This document shows positions 44,010-53,128 of a stretch of 64,000 nt of DNA, in pieces. The notes beneath the pieces are model-generated. The model made no database searches and was not told the DNA's origin. It worked only from the letters and a program-made list of their open reading frames with translations. Where the stretch lies: contig JAWMQP010000003.1 of the NCBI GenBank assembly GCA_033283335.1, positions 124,001 through 188,000 on the forward strand, written 5' to 3'. A program made the translations under genes and the position numbers. This DNA is from Pseudomaricurvus sp033283335 (GTDB taxonomy: Bacteria; Pseudomonadota; Gammaproteobacteria; Pseudomonadales; Cellvibrionaceae). The number at the start of each line of letters is the position of its first letter. Within the stretch, counting starts at the first letter, position 1.

Positions 44010-45845
44010 ATGTCACATAAAAACACGTCACATAAAAATACGTCGCATTTGCGGACAATCCCGCACCTGATTTTCACGCTAGGTCTATCTTTGCTGCCAA
44101 CATGGCTGCAAGCCATGACGGTGTCTGTAATTGACGATGGTGGTCAGCCCTTATCGACCGTAATGGTCACCCAATTTCCGGGCAGCTCCAGTCCGCTTGA
44201 CCTGGACGATCACGGTTATCCCCGGCATGGGCAATTGCAAAGCGTTGCTGCTGAACAGACCCGTTTTACCAATGTTGAGGGGGTAGCCCGCTTCGCTGGT
44301 GAAGAAGGTGAGGGAGGGCGTTATCGCTTTCGGAAACCAGGGTATCGGGATGTAGTTCGCTCCTTCAAGGAATTACAACAACAGCCGTCCATTCAAATGA
44401 ATGTCATTACCAGTGAATTGGAGTTGGCGGAGCAAAAAACCTCCAACCTATGGCTGTCGCAACTGGATTTCAATGGAGATGCGGAATTCAAAAAACACTT
44501 CCAGTTGAACTGTGGTTTTTGCCATCAGCAGGCTTCACCATTTATGCGCATCGAGCGTTCACCGGAGCAGTGGCTGGAGATCATCAACCGCATGAACGGT
44601 TACGGTGCCCGCCTGGCCGATGACGACAAACAGCCGTTGGCCGAATACCTGACGGCAGGCTACCGTGAGTTGCGCAGCAAGGCCACTGAGTTGCCCGATG
44701 CCCGTCCCTGGGATGCGAGCCTGGCGGATACTCGCATCACCGAGTGGCCGATTGGCGATGCCTTTTCCCAGATGCACGACTTCATCCTGCACCCCAATGG
44801 TTTGGTGTATGTGGGTGATAACCTGCAGGACCGCATTTATGAGGTGGATCCGACCACCGGTGAGTACACCGTCTACGTCATTCCAAAAGAAGAGGGGATG
44901 CAGCTGGGTGGCTTTTTGGGCAACCGCTTTAAGACCTTTCCCAAACTCGCCAACTACTGGGGCGTGCATTCGTTTGCCATTTCGCCGACAGACGGTCATA
45001 TCTTCATTACCCCGTCGATGCAGCGGGCGCTGCTGGAATTCGACCCGGTAACCAAGGAGTTCACCACCCACGAGCTGGAGGAGGGTTTCTATCCCCACAC
45101 CATCCGGGCCGATGAGCAGGACCGTATCTGGTTCACCCTGGCGGTCTCTTCCCAGGTGGGTATGCTGGATCGTAAAACCGGCAAGGTGCGTTTTTACGAC
45201 CTGCCAGCGCGCAGTGCCAAAGAGTGGCTGGTGTTCAAGGCCTTGCCGGTGATTTTTTCCTTTGATTCGGCCAACCGTCCCGAACCCAGCAAAGACCGCG
45301 AGTCAACGGGATTGCCCATGCCCTATGGCATTGATGTCGCCCCCAACGGCACTGTGTGGGCTGCGCGCCTGTATGGCAATGACCTGGCCCGTATCGATCC
45401 CAATGACCACAGCGTGACCATGATCGAGCTGCCGTTTAACGGCCCGCGTCGCCTGCGGGTAGATGCCGACAACAATGTCTGGATGGTGGCGTTCCAGGAT
45501 TCCCTGCTGGTGAAGTACGATCCCGCCGCAGATAAATTCACCAAGTACGAGTTACCGGTGGTGAATGAATTGCCTTACGCCTTGAACGTCGATCGCGAGC
45601 GCGGTGTGGTGTGGGTCAACGGCAACCAGTCGGACAATGTGTTCAGTTTCTCGATCGCCGATGAGCGCTGGGCGGTGTATCCGCTGCCGCGCAAACGGTC
45701 TTTTACCCGCGACATAGAAATTGCCGAGGACGGTTCAGTGTTCACCTCCAACTCCCACTTTCCCAGCTGGCAGATTGAGGATGGTCAGCCAACCCTGATC
45801 CATATCCAGCCAAATACTTCAAAACTGAACAAGCCGGCGGAATAA
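44010..45845 (+). CDS. Exported haem/Vgb-type beta-propeller protein
   Basis: 611 residues. A signal peptide (cleavage after Ala35) is preceded by a duplicated SHKNT encoded by a 15-bp tandem repeat. Residues about 36-130 resemble a carboxypeptidase-regulatory-like beta-sandwich. A c-type haem motif CGFCH (Cys168, Cys171, His172) lies in a short helical domain. Residues about 250-600 are a Vgb/streptogramin-lyase-like propeller with NGLVYVGDN, GIDVAPNGTVWAARL and LRVDADNNVWMV. Catalysis is not evident; it may be an electron carrier or partner of the quinoproteins encoded next, three bases downstream. Function unknown. Confidence 0.8.
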   Translation: MSHKNTSHKNTSHLRTIPHLIFTLGLSLLPTWLQAMTVSVIDDGGQPLSTVMVTQFPGSSSPLDLDDHGYPRHGQLQSVAAEQTRFTNVEGVARFAGEEGEGGRYRFRKPGYRDVVRSFKELQQQPSIQMNVITSELELAEQKTSNLWLSQLDFNGDAEFKKHFQLNCGFCHQQASPFMRIERSPEQWLEIINRMNGYGARLADDDKQPLAEYLTAGYRELRSKATELPDARPWDASLADTRITEWPIGDAFSQMHDFILHPNGLVYVGDNLQDRIYEVDPTTGEYTVYVIPKEEGMQLGGFLGNRFKTFPKLANYWGVHSFAISPTDGHIFITPSMQRALLEFDPVTKEFTTHELEEGFYPHTIRADEQDRIWFTLAVSSQVGMLDRKTGKVRFYDLPARSAKEWLVFKALPVIFSFDSANRPEPSKDRESTGLPMPYGIDVAPNGTVWAARLYGNDLARIDPNDHSVTMIELPFNGPRRLRVDADNNVWMVAFQDSLLVKYDPAADKFTKYELPVVNELPYALNVDRERGVVWVNGNQSDNVFSFSIADERWAVYPLPRKRSFTRDIEIAEDGSVFTSNSHFPSWQIEDGQPTLIHIQPNTSKLNKPAE

Positions 45846-45848
45846 GCC

Positions 45849-47858
45849 ATGAGTCAGAGCGGGAGCAGTCGGCGCTGGGCCTTGTTGCTGAGCTTGTGCC
45901 TGGTGGGGTGTGGCAATGCCAACCCGCCCACCGAACAGGCCAGGGTTGCTCCGGCTGGCGCTGGCATTCAGCATGGCTGGCCGTCCTACCGCGGCGATCT
46001 GGCCGGGCGAGGTTTTTCGCCAAGTGCTCAGATCACCCCGGATAATGTGCAGCAACTGAAACCCGTATGGACCTTTTCCACCGGTGAGGCACAGCGCAGT
46101 GAAGCGGAGTTAAAAAATACCGCGTTTGAGGCTACACCAATTTTGTTGCCCGCGGAGGCGGGCGGGCATCTGGCCCTGTGCACACCGTATAACGATGTGA
46201 TTGCCCTGGACCCGGAAACCGGTGTGCAGCGCTGGCGATTTGACAGTCACACAGATCGTCGCGGCAGTCGCGCCGGTAAATGTCGCGGGGTCAGCTGGTG
46301 GCAGGATGAACAGGCCCCCGAGGGCAGTGAGTGCCGCAGCCGCATTATCACCGCAACCCATGATCGCCGTTTGTTGGCCATCGACAGCCTGACCGGCCAG
46401 CCCTGCAGTCAGTTCGGTGATCAGGGGGTGGTTAAGCTTTACTCTGAGGCGGAAGGCTTTGTGCCGGGCGATATTGCCTCTTCATCAGCTCCGCTGGTCG
46501 CCAGCGATCGCATTGTGGTGGGTTCGGGTATTGTGGACTTTCAGCGGGCAAAAACCCCGGCCGGTACGGTACTGGCGTTTGATGTGCGTACGGGCCAGCC
46601 GGTGTGGCAGTTCCGCATGGTTCCCGATGCTGGCAGCGAAGCGCAAGTGCAGGCGTCCTGGCCCACGAACGCCAGTGCGGTGAGCGGCTCTGCCAATGCC
46701 TGGGCACCTCTGTCGGCCGACCCCGAACACGACCTGGTATACATCCCTACCGGCGCGCCGTCGCCGGATTTTTACGGCGGGTTGCGACCCGGCAATAACC
46801 TCAATGCCAATTCCGTGATTGCTCTGTCCCTGTCCAGCGGTGAGGTGCGCTGGCGCTATCAGTTTGTGCATCACGATCTGTGGGATTACGACACCCCGGC
46901 GCTACCGTTATTGACCGATATCCGCAAGGGCGGTGAGCGGATTCCTGCTCTGGTTCAGGTCACCAAGCAGGGGTTTGTGTTTGTCCTCAACCGATTGACC
47001 GGCGAGCCAATTTACCCCGTCGAAGAAATGCCGGTGCCGCAGTCCGCCGTCGCTGGCGAGTGGCTGTCACCGACGCAGCCCCGGCCAACCTTTATGCCGC
47101 CGATGATGAACACCGACATTTCCACCGCCGATGCCTGGGGACTGACACCCTGGGACAAAAGCGCCTGTGAGAAACGCATTGCCGAGCTCCACAATGAGGG
47201 GCTGTTTACGCCCTTGCAGCTGGACAAATTCACCGTGCTGATGCCGGGCAGCCTGGGTGGCGCCAACTGGGGCGGGGCGGTGTTGTGGCCGCAACGGCAG
47301 CTGTTGTTTGTGAATGTGAATACCGCCCTGTTTGCCGCCCGCCTGGTAGCCAACACCGAAACCCTGACCGCGGCGCATTTGCCGGAATCCGGCAAAACCA
47401 TGCGCATCAGCATGCAGGGCACACCCTACACCATTGAGAACAAAACCCTGTTGTCGCCTCTGGGTATCCCCTGCGTGGCGCCGCCCTGGGGCAAGTTGAT
47501 GGCCATTGACCTGGCCAGCGGCCAGGTGGTGTGGGATGTACCGCTGGGGTCGGTGCACAACATGGGGCCGGTGACGCTGCCTTTCCACGTTAACTGGGGC
47601 ACGCCCAATCTGGGAGGGGCTATTGTGACCGATGGCGGTTTGGTATTTATCGGTGCCACCATGGACCGACAGTTTCGCGCCTTTGATGCCGAGACTGGCG
47701 AAGAGCTTTGGCATCACGATCTGCCTGCCGATGGGGTCGCCTCACCCATGACTTATACCCTTAACGGGCGCCAGTATGTGGTGATCAGTGCCGGCGGCCA
47801 CCACATGTACGGACGACCAATGAGTGACCAGGTGGTGGCCTTTGCGCTCGACGAGTGA
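45849..47858 (+). CDS. PQQ-dependent dehydrogenase, glucose/quinate type, lipoprotein
   Basis: 669 residues. The lipobox LCLVGC places lipidated Cys21 at the N-terminus, so the enzyme is membrane-anchored without the five membrane helices of classical GDH. The eight-bladed quinoprotein propeller starts WPSYRGDLAGRGFSP and ends with GGHHMYGRPMSDQVVAFAL. HHDLWDYD (341-348) corresponds to the active-site His/Asp region of membrane glucose dehydrogenases, and repeated Trp-docking motifs occur. It probably oxidises an alcohol or polyol in the periplasm. The substrate is not known. It is three bases from the previous gene. Confidence 0.87.
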   Translation: MSQSGSSRRWALLLSLCLVGCGNANPPTEQARVAPAGAGIQHGWPSYRGDLAGRGFSPSAQITPDNVQQLKPVWTFSTGEAQRSEAELKNTAFEATPILLPAEAGGHLALCTPYNDVIALDPETGVQRWRFDSHTDRRGSRAGKCRGVSWWQDEQAPEGSECRSRIITATHDRRLLAIDSLTGQPCSQFGDQGVVKLYSEAEGFVPGDIASSSAPLVASDRIVVGSGIVDFQRAKTPAGTVLAFDVRTGQPVWQFRMVPDAGSEAQVQASWPTNASAVSGSANAWAPLSADPEHDLVYIPTGAPSPDFYGGLRPGNNLNANSVIALSLSSGEVRWRYQFVHHDLWDYDTPALPLLTDIRKGGERIPALVQVTKQGFVFVLNRLTGEPIYPVEEMPVPQSAVAGEWLSPTQPRPTFMPPMMNTDISTADAWGLTPWDKSACEKRIAELHNEGLFTPLQLDKFTVLMPGSLGGANWGGAVLWPQRQLLFVNVNTALFAARLVANTETLTAAHLPESGKTMRISMQGTPYTIENKTLLSPLGIPCVAPPWGKLMAIDLASGQVVWDVPLGSVHNMGPVTLPFHVNWGTPNLGGAIVTDGGLVFIGATMDRQFRAFDAETGEELWHHDLPADGVASPMTYTLNGRQYVVISAGGHHMYGRPMSDQVVAFALDE

Positions 47859-47935
47859 ATGCAGCCATTCATCGGTCACCCCAGCGGTTCCTATGATTTT
47901 CGACAACCATAACGTTTAATACATCGAGTCTAGCC

Positions 47936-49837
47936 ATGAAAAAAACGATTTATCGATGGTCCCTGGGGCTGGCCTGCCTGTGGGGCGCGGCCCTCGCCCA
48001 GGCGGAGCAGCCGTCGGCGGAACAAATTGGCCGCCAGCTGTTTGAAGCCCACTGTGCCAGCTGCCACAACAACCCCGACAGCAAGGCACCCAGGCGTGAA
48101 GCGCTGCAAATGATGCCGTTTGACAAGATTATGCTGGCGATGGAATTCGGGGTCATGCAACCCCAGGCGGCGGGGCTGCAAAAACTGCAGAAGGCGGCGA
48201 TCGCCAAGTACCTGGCTGGCTCGGCCAAGGTGGATGAAAGCTGGATTGCTCAATCCAGTTGTGACAACCCGGCCATGGACCTGCAGCCGATTACCACCGG
48301 CTGGGGCCTGGGTAAGCATAATCAACGCTATCTGCCTGCTGAGGTCAGCGGCATACATCCGGGCAATGTCACCAGCCTGAAGCTGAAGTGGGCTTTTGCC
48401 TACCCACAGGTGGCGGATGCCCGCTCGCAGCCGCTGATGACGAAGGATACGCTGTTTGTGGGCAGCAAGTCTGGCAATCTGTTTGCCCTCGACAGTGACC
48501 GTGGTTGCATCAAGTGGCGCTTCCGGGCCGACAGCAGTGTGCGGTCGGGGCTGGTGCTGGGCGAACGCGACGGCAAGCCCGCGCTGTTCTTTGGGGATGC
48601 GCTCAGTTCGGCCTATGCCGTTGATGCCAAAACCGGTCAGCTGCTGTGGAAAACCTCGCTGTCACTCTACCCGACCTCGGTCATCACCGGCTCGCCGGCC
48701 TACCACCAGGGCAAATTGTATGTGCCAGTATCGTCCTACGAGATTGCGGCCGCCGGCATGCCCAACTACCCCTGCTGTCACTCCCATGGCGCGGTGGTGG
48801 CGCTGGACGTGCAGGCTGGCCAGCAGGACTGGATCTGGCACGGCACAGACAAGGCCACCCTGCAGCAAGTCACGCCCGAAGGGCAGAAACGGTTTGGCCC
48901 GTCCGGCGTGTCGGTCTGGTCGACGCCTACGATTGATGCCAAGCGCGGTCTGCTCTATTTCGGTACGGCGGAAAATCTCACCCAGCCGGCGACCGATAAC
49001 AGCGATGCGATCATTGCCCTGGACCTGAAAACCGGAGCTGAGCGCTGGAAATATCAGGCTTTGAAAAACGACGTGTGGAATTCCGCCTGTCTCAATGGCG
49101 GCCCCAACTGCCCGCAAAACGCCGGCCAGGACTTTGATTTCGGCGCCTCGGTGATACTCACCCAGAACCGCGAAGGCAAGGACGTGTTGCTGGCGGGCCA
49201 GAAGTCTGGAGCGGTCTACGCCTTCGACCCGGATGGCCATGCGAATGGGCAGGGCAAGCTGTTGTGGAACAATGTCGATACTCGTAACACTGTTTACAGC
49301 CCCAACCCGGGGGTGCACTGGGGCATGGCGGTTGAGGGGCAGACCCTGTTTGTGCCGATTGCCGATGCCGACCGACCCTTCCCGGACTATACCCCGCGCC
49401 CCGGTTTGTACGCCCTGGATATCAACACCGGTGAGCGGGTGTGGGCCAGCCCGGTGAGTCGCAGTTGTAAGTTCAAGTCTGACGCTGACGGCAGTTACGG
49501 TTTGCAGGCCATGCGTGACAAGAGCGCCGGGGAAGCGGCCGATTGCTCTTTCCATTACAGCCTGTCGGCGGCGGTGACCGCCACCGACGGATTGGTGTTT
49601 GCCGGCGGACTGGACGGAATTTTACGCGCCTATGACAGCGCCACCGGTGAGGTGCTGTGGCAAACCCGGACCGCCCAAACCTACCAGGGTGTCAATGGTA
49701 TTGAGGGGCGCGGCGGATCCATCGATGTGGATGGGCCGGTTCTGGGCGACGGCAAATTGGTGATCCACTCTGGCTACAGCATGTTTGGCCAGTTGCCCGG
49801 CAATGTCCTGCTGGTGTACGAGGTCAGCGATGAATAA
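47936..49837 (+). CDS. PQQ-dependent alcohol dehydrogenase with N-terminal cytochrome c (PVA dehydrogenase-like)
   Basis: 633 residues. A signal peptide (cleavage near Ala23) precedes a cytochrome c domain with CASCH (Cys40, Cys43, His44). The quinoprotein propeller follows at about 100-630. NYPCCHSHG holds adjacent Cys280-Cys281, like the vicinal disulfide over PQQ in alcohol dehydrogenases. The order cytochrome-propeller and the length (about 640) match polyvinyl alcohol dehydrogenase of sphingomonads. It is likely a secreted or periplasmic quinohaemoprotein that oxidises secondary or polymeric alcohols; the substrate is inference. Confidence 0.85.
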   Translation: MKKTIYRWSLGLACLWGAALAQAEQPSAEQIGRQLFEAHCASCHNNPDSKAPRREALQMMPFDKIMLAMEFGVMQPQAAGLQKLQKAAIAKYLAGSAKVDESWIAQSSCDNPAMDLQPITTGWGLGKHNQRYLPAEVSGIHPGNVTSLKLKWAFAYPQVADARSQPLMTKDTLFVGSKSGNLFALDSDRGCIKWRFRADSSVRSGLVLGERDGKPALFFGDALSSAYAVDAKTGQLLWKTSLSLYPTSVITGSPAYHQGKLYVPVSSYEIAAAGMPNYPCCHSHGAVVALDVQAGQQDWIWHGTDKATLQQVTPEGQKRFGPSGVSVWSTPTIDAKRGLLYFGTAENLTQPATDNSDAIIALDLKTGAERWKYQALKNDVWNSACLNGGPNCPQNAGQDFDFGASVILTQNREGKDVLLAGQKSGAVYAFDPDGHANGQGKLLWNNVDTRNTVYSPNPGVHWGMAVEGQTLFVPIADADRPFPDYTPRPGLYALDINTGERVWASPVSRSCKFKSDADGSYGLQAMRDKSAGEAADCSFHYSLSAAVTATDGLVFAGGLDGILRAYDSATGEVLWQTRTAQTYQGVNGIEGRGGSIDVDGPVLGDGKLVIHSGYSMFGQLPGNVLLVYEVSDE

Positions 49838-49992
49838 GTGATCAATCGCTAAAGCTTCTCTTTGGCTGCAGGGATGCGGCCTTTTTTTGGCCTGCCGGGG
49901 GCGTTTTGGCTTTCAAGCCTGGTCTTTTTGCGTACAATCCCCTGCCAACAAAACCCTGATAACACCCTAATCTGCCCAGAGAGTGAGTCCAG

Positions 49993-52056
49993 ATGCCGTT
50001 TTTTACCCTCCGTCCCCTTCCTTTCACCCTGATGGTGCTGTCCGGCGCTGTGGCCTGCGGGCCTGTGAGGGCGGCGGATGAAATTTCCGAAGAAATGACG
50101 GTCACGGCTCACCGCTATGGCGTCTCCAGCCGCGAGCTGGTGGGGCAGGTGAGTCAGATTCGAGAAGAAACCATTGCGGTGCAGGGCCATACCCACATCC
50201 AGGAGCTGACCGTGCGGGTGCCAGGGGTCTGGATGAGTCGTGGCAATGGCCAGGAGCTGCTTGCAGCCGTGCGCTCACCGATTTACACCGGTGCGGGCAG
50301 CTGTGGTGAAGTGCTGATTGCCGAAAATGAAGTGCCGATTCGCCCCAGTGGCCTGTGCAACGTCAACCAGATGTTTGAAGTGAATACCGAACAGGCTGCG
50401 GGCGTCGATGTGTGGCGTGGGTCAGGCACGGTGTTTTACGGCTCCAATGCGGTACACGGTGTGATAAATACACTGACGCCGGATATGGGCAGCGAATACC
50501 TGACGCTGGAAGCCGGACCCCACGATTATTACCGCAGCAAGTTGGCCGCCGGGCTGGAACGGGGCAACCAGCGCTGGCACCTGGCCGTGAATGGCGTCAC
50601 CGATGGCGGCCTGAAAGCCGACGCGGGTTATGATCAGCAGAAATTCACTCTGCAGCATCAGTGGCAGGGCGAGGTGGATGTGCACACACTCCTGACCGGT
50701 GTGAATTTGAATCAGGAGACGGCGGGTTACATCACCGGTGAAGAAGCCTACCGTCACTCTGGCTGGAAGGACAACCCAAACCCGGAAGCCTTCCGCGATG
50801 GCCAGGCGTTGCGCTGGGCCAGTCAGGTCAGCTGGCACACCAGTGAACACTCCCAGTGGCAGCTGACCCCCTACGCCCGATACAGTGAGATGGAATTCCT
50901 ACAGCATTACCTGCCCGGCCAGCCGGTGGAAAAAAATGGCCAGACGAGTGCCGGTTTCCAGCTCAGTAATCAATGGACGTTAACCGAGCAGTGGCGTTTG
51001 TGGAGTGGGGTGGATGCCGAGTGGGCGGATATGTGGGTGGAAGAGAAGCAGCCCGATGTGTTTATAGTACCGGACAACGCCCGCTATCAGGGGGCGCATT
51101 ACGACTTTTCCGTGACCAGCCAGCAGTGGGCCGCGTTTCTCAATACCGAGTGGCAATGGCAGCCGGGGGCTGCACTGGAAGCAGGCGTGCGCTGGGAGTC
51201 CCTGAATTACGATTACGACAATCATCTGCTGGCCGGCAGTACTCAAGCTGACGGTTCTGCCTGCAGTACCAGCGATGGCCAGTGCCGCTATGAGCGCCCG
51301 GCGGATCGCGAAGACCGCTTTGACAACCTCAGCGCCCAGGTCGGGGCGCGCTACGCGTTGAATGACCAGTGGCAAGTCTACGGGCGTTTGGCCAGAGCCT
51401 ATCGCGCCCCGCAGATCAATGAACGCTATCGATTGCTGGCCGGACAAAGCGTCGGGCAGTTTGATGAAAAAACCATCGACAGCCTGGAGGCCGGGCTGCG
51501 CTACAGTGGCGATCAGTTATTTGCCGAGCTCAGCGGTTACCGGATGGAAAAGCAGGACGAGGTGTTGAAGGCCTCGAACAATGCCACCATCGGTGATGCG
51601 GAAACCCGGCATCAGGGGCTGGAATTGCAACTGACCTATGCTTTTGCTCCCGCCTGGCAACTGTCCACCGCTGTGACCTGGTCTCGTCACGAGGTGGAAA
51701 AAGCCAGTTTCCTGAATGGAGTGGACGTCAGTGGAAATACCATGGATACGGCACCGGAATGGCTGGCCAGTGCCCAGCTGGTATACCAGCCCGATACCCG
51801 TTGGTGGTTTCAGCTGGAAACGGTATACATGGATGATTATTACCTGGATGCGGAAAACGAGCACCGCTATGACGGCCATACGCTGGTGAATGCTATTGCC
51901 CGCGTGCAGCTGAACAGTGACTGGAGCGCCCGTTTGCGATTACAGAATCTCACCGATCAACGTTACGCCGAGCGCGCCGATTACGCTTTTGGCAGTTACC
52001 GGTATTTTACCGGTGAGGATCGGGCCGCGTACCTTGAATTGCGTCGTGTCTTTTAA
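49993..52056 (+). CDS. TonB-dependent outer membrane receptor
   Basis: 687 residues. A signal peptide ends near Ala28; EEMTVTA follows as the TonB box. The plug (about 45-165) has VRVPGVWMSRGN, then SPIYTGAGSCGEVLIAENE and RPSGLCNVNQMFEVNTEQA with two Cys that may form a disulfide, and VDVWRGSGTVFYGSNAVHGVI. The 22-stranded barrel ends in the outer-membrane signature LRRVF with terminal Phe. Substrate unknown: a catabolite, a metal chelate, or PQQ itself. A -10-like TACAAT lies at 49933. Its stop overlaps the convergent AraC-type gene. Confidence 0.92.
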   Translation: MPFFTLRPLPFTLMVLSGAVACGPVRAADEISEEMTVTAHRYGVSSRELVGQVSQIREETIAVQGHTHIQELTVRVPGVWMSRGNGQELLAAVRSPIYTGAGSCGEVLIAENEVPIRPSGLCNVNQMFEVNTEQAAGVDVWRGSGTVFYGSNAVHGVINTLTPDMGSEYLTLEAGPHDYYRSKLAAGLERGNQRWHLAVNGVTDGGLKADAGYDQQKFTLQHQWQGEVDVHTLLTGVNLNQETAGYITGEEAYRHSGWKDNPNPEAFRDGQALRWASQVSWHTSEHSQWQLTPYARYSEMEFLQHYLPGQPVEKNGQTSAGFQLSNQWTLTEQWRLWSGVDAEWADMWVEEKQPDVFIVPDNARYQGAHYDFSVTSQQWAAFLNTEWQWQPGAALEAGVRWESLNYDYDNHLLAGSTQADGSACSTSDGQCRYERPADREDRFDNLSAQVGARYALNDQWQVYGRLARAYRAPQINERYRLLAGQSVGQFDEKTIDSLEAGLRYSGDQLFAELSGYRMEKQDEVLKASNNATIGDAETRHQGLELQLTYAFAPAWQLSTAVTWSRHEVEKASFLNGVDVSGNTMDTAPEWLASAQLVYQPDTRWWFQLETVYMDDYYLDAENEHRYDGHTLVNAIARVQLNSDWSARLRLQNLTDQRYAERADYAFGSYRYFTGEDRAAYLELRRVF

Positions 52057-53081
52057 AGGCTGTCGCGATACTGGCCCGGCGTCATGCCGTGCCATTTCTT
52101 AAAGGCCCGGTAAAAGGCACTGGGTTCCGTGAAGCCCAGCAGGTAGGCGATATCGGTAATGGTCAGTTGCAGTTGCTGCAAATAGTCTTTGGCCAGTCGG
52201 TGGCGGGTCTGGTCCAGCACTTCCTGATAGCTGGTGTCTTCTTTTGCCAATTTGCGTTGCAGTGTGCGCTGGCTCATGGCCAGCTTGTCAGCGATGCTGC
52301 CGCGATCCGGTTCCTGTCCCAGCAGAGAGTTGGCAATCAGGGCCGACACCTGGCTGGCCATTGACGTGTGTTGGGTGCTTTCCCGAATCAGTTTCTCTGC
52401 CCGCTGTTTCATCATCTGCAGCAGGTCCAAGCTGGCGTGTGGAATCGGTGACTGCTCCAGTGCGCGGGGGAAATGCATGCAATCGCGTTTCTGTTCAAAG
52501 CTCACCGGGCATTGAAAAAAGTCTTCAAACACGCAGGGATCGCTGGGGGTGGTAAGGCTCAGTTTCACTTGTTGCGGGGTATAGCTGTCGCCCACCAGCC
52601 AGCGCCCCAGCACCAGGGTTGCCGCTAGCATGCCGCAACTGCGCACCGGAGAAATCTGCGCCTCTGGGTGCACGGGGTGGTAGTCGATAGTGAGAAACTG
52701 GTCGTCCCGTTGGAAGGCAAAGCTGCCGCCTTCACCGGCGGTTTTTTGATAGATCTCCACCGCATCCATCGCATCGCCTATGGTGCGGCTGTTGATGGCG
52801 ATATAGCCGGCCATATTAAAGCTGGCCGGTTGGCTCTGTTGGGCAAATTTCAGTGCAAAGGCCTCGTCGCCACTGGCGCTCTGGGCCAGCTGCCAAAGTT
52901 GTTCCTGGCAGGCGAAGTCGATGCGATTTTCCGGCTGTGCCAGCGTGGCCGGGTCAATACCGGATTCTTGCAAGAGTGCATCAACATTGTCGACGGCGTA
53001 GTGCTGCAGGGCTTTGACCAGCGTTTGGGTGATGCTGACGCTGACCTGCAGGCCGGTGGACTTGGGAGTAGCTGGTGTCAT
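52053..53081 (-). CDS. AraC-family regulator with Arabinose_bd-type N-terminus
   Basis: 342 residues. The N-terminal ligand/multimer domain (about 20-210) is of the OruR/ArgR-like type: LLQESGIDPATL, FNMAGYIAINSRTIGDAM and HPEAQISPVRSCG. The C-terminal HTH (about 235-340) has SIADKLAMSQRTLQRKLAKE and ITDIAYLLGFTEPSAFYRAFKKW. It is convergent with the TonB receptor gene; the two stop codons overlap by four bases. It is the obvious candidate regulator of the quinoprotein cluster. Confidence 0.9.
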   Translation of the reverse strand: MTPATPKSTGLQVSVSITQTLVKALQHYAVDNVDALLQESGIDPATLAQPENRIDFACQEQLWQLAQSASGDEAFALKFAQQSQPASFNMAGYIAINSRTIGDAMDAVEIYQKTAGEGGSFAFQRDDQFLTIDYHPVHPEAQISPVRSCGMLAATLVLGRWLVGDSYTPQQVKLSLTTPSDPCVFEDFFQCPVSFEQKRDCMHFPRALEQSPIPHASLDLLQMMKQRAEKLIRESTQHTSMASQVSALIANSLLGQEPDRGSIADKLAMSQRTLQRKLAKEDTSYQEVLDQTRHRLAKDYLQQLQLTITDIAYLLGFTEPSAFYRAFKKWHGMTPGQYRDSL

Positions 53082-53128
53082 GTGGATCGCCGTCTTAAAA
53101 CTGCAGCGATTATAGAGGGGTGGTCCGG

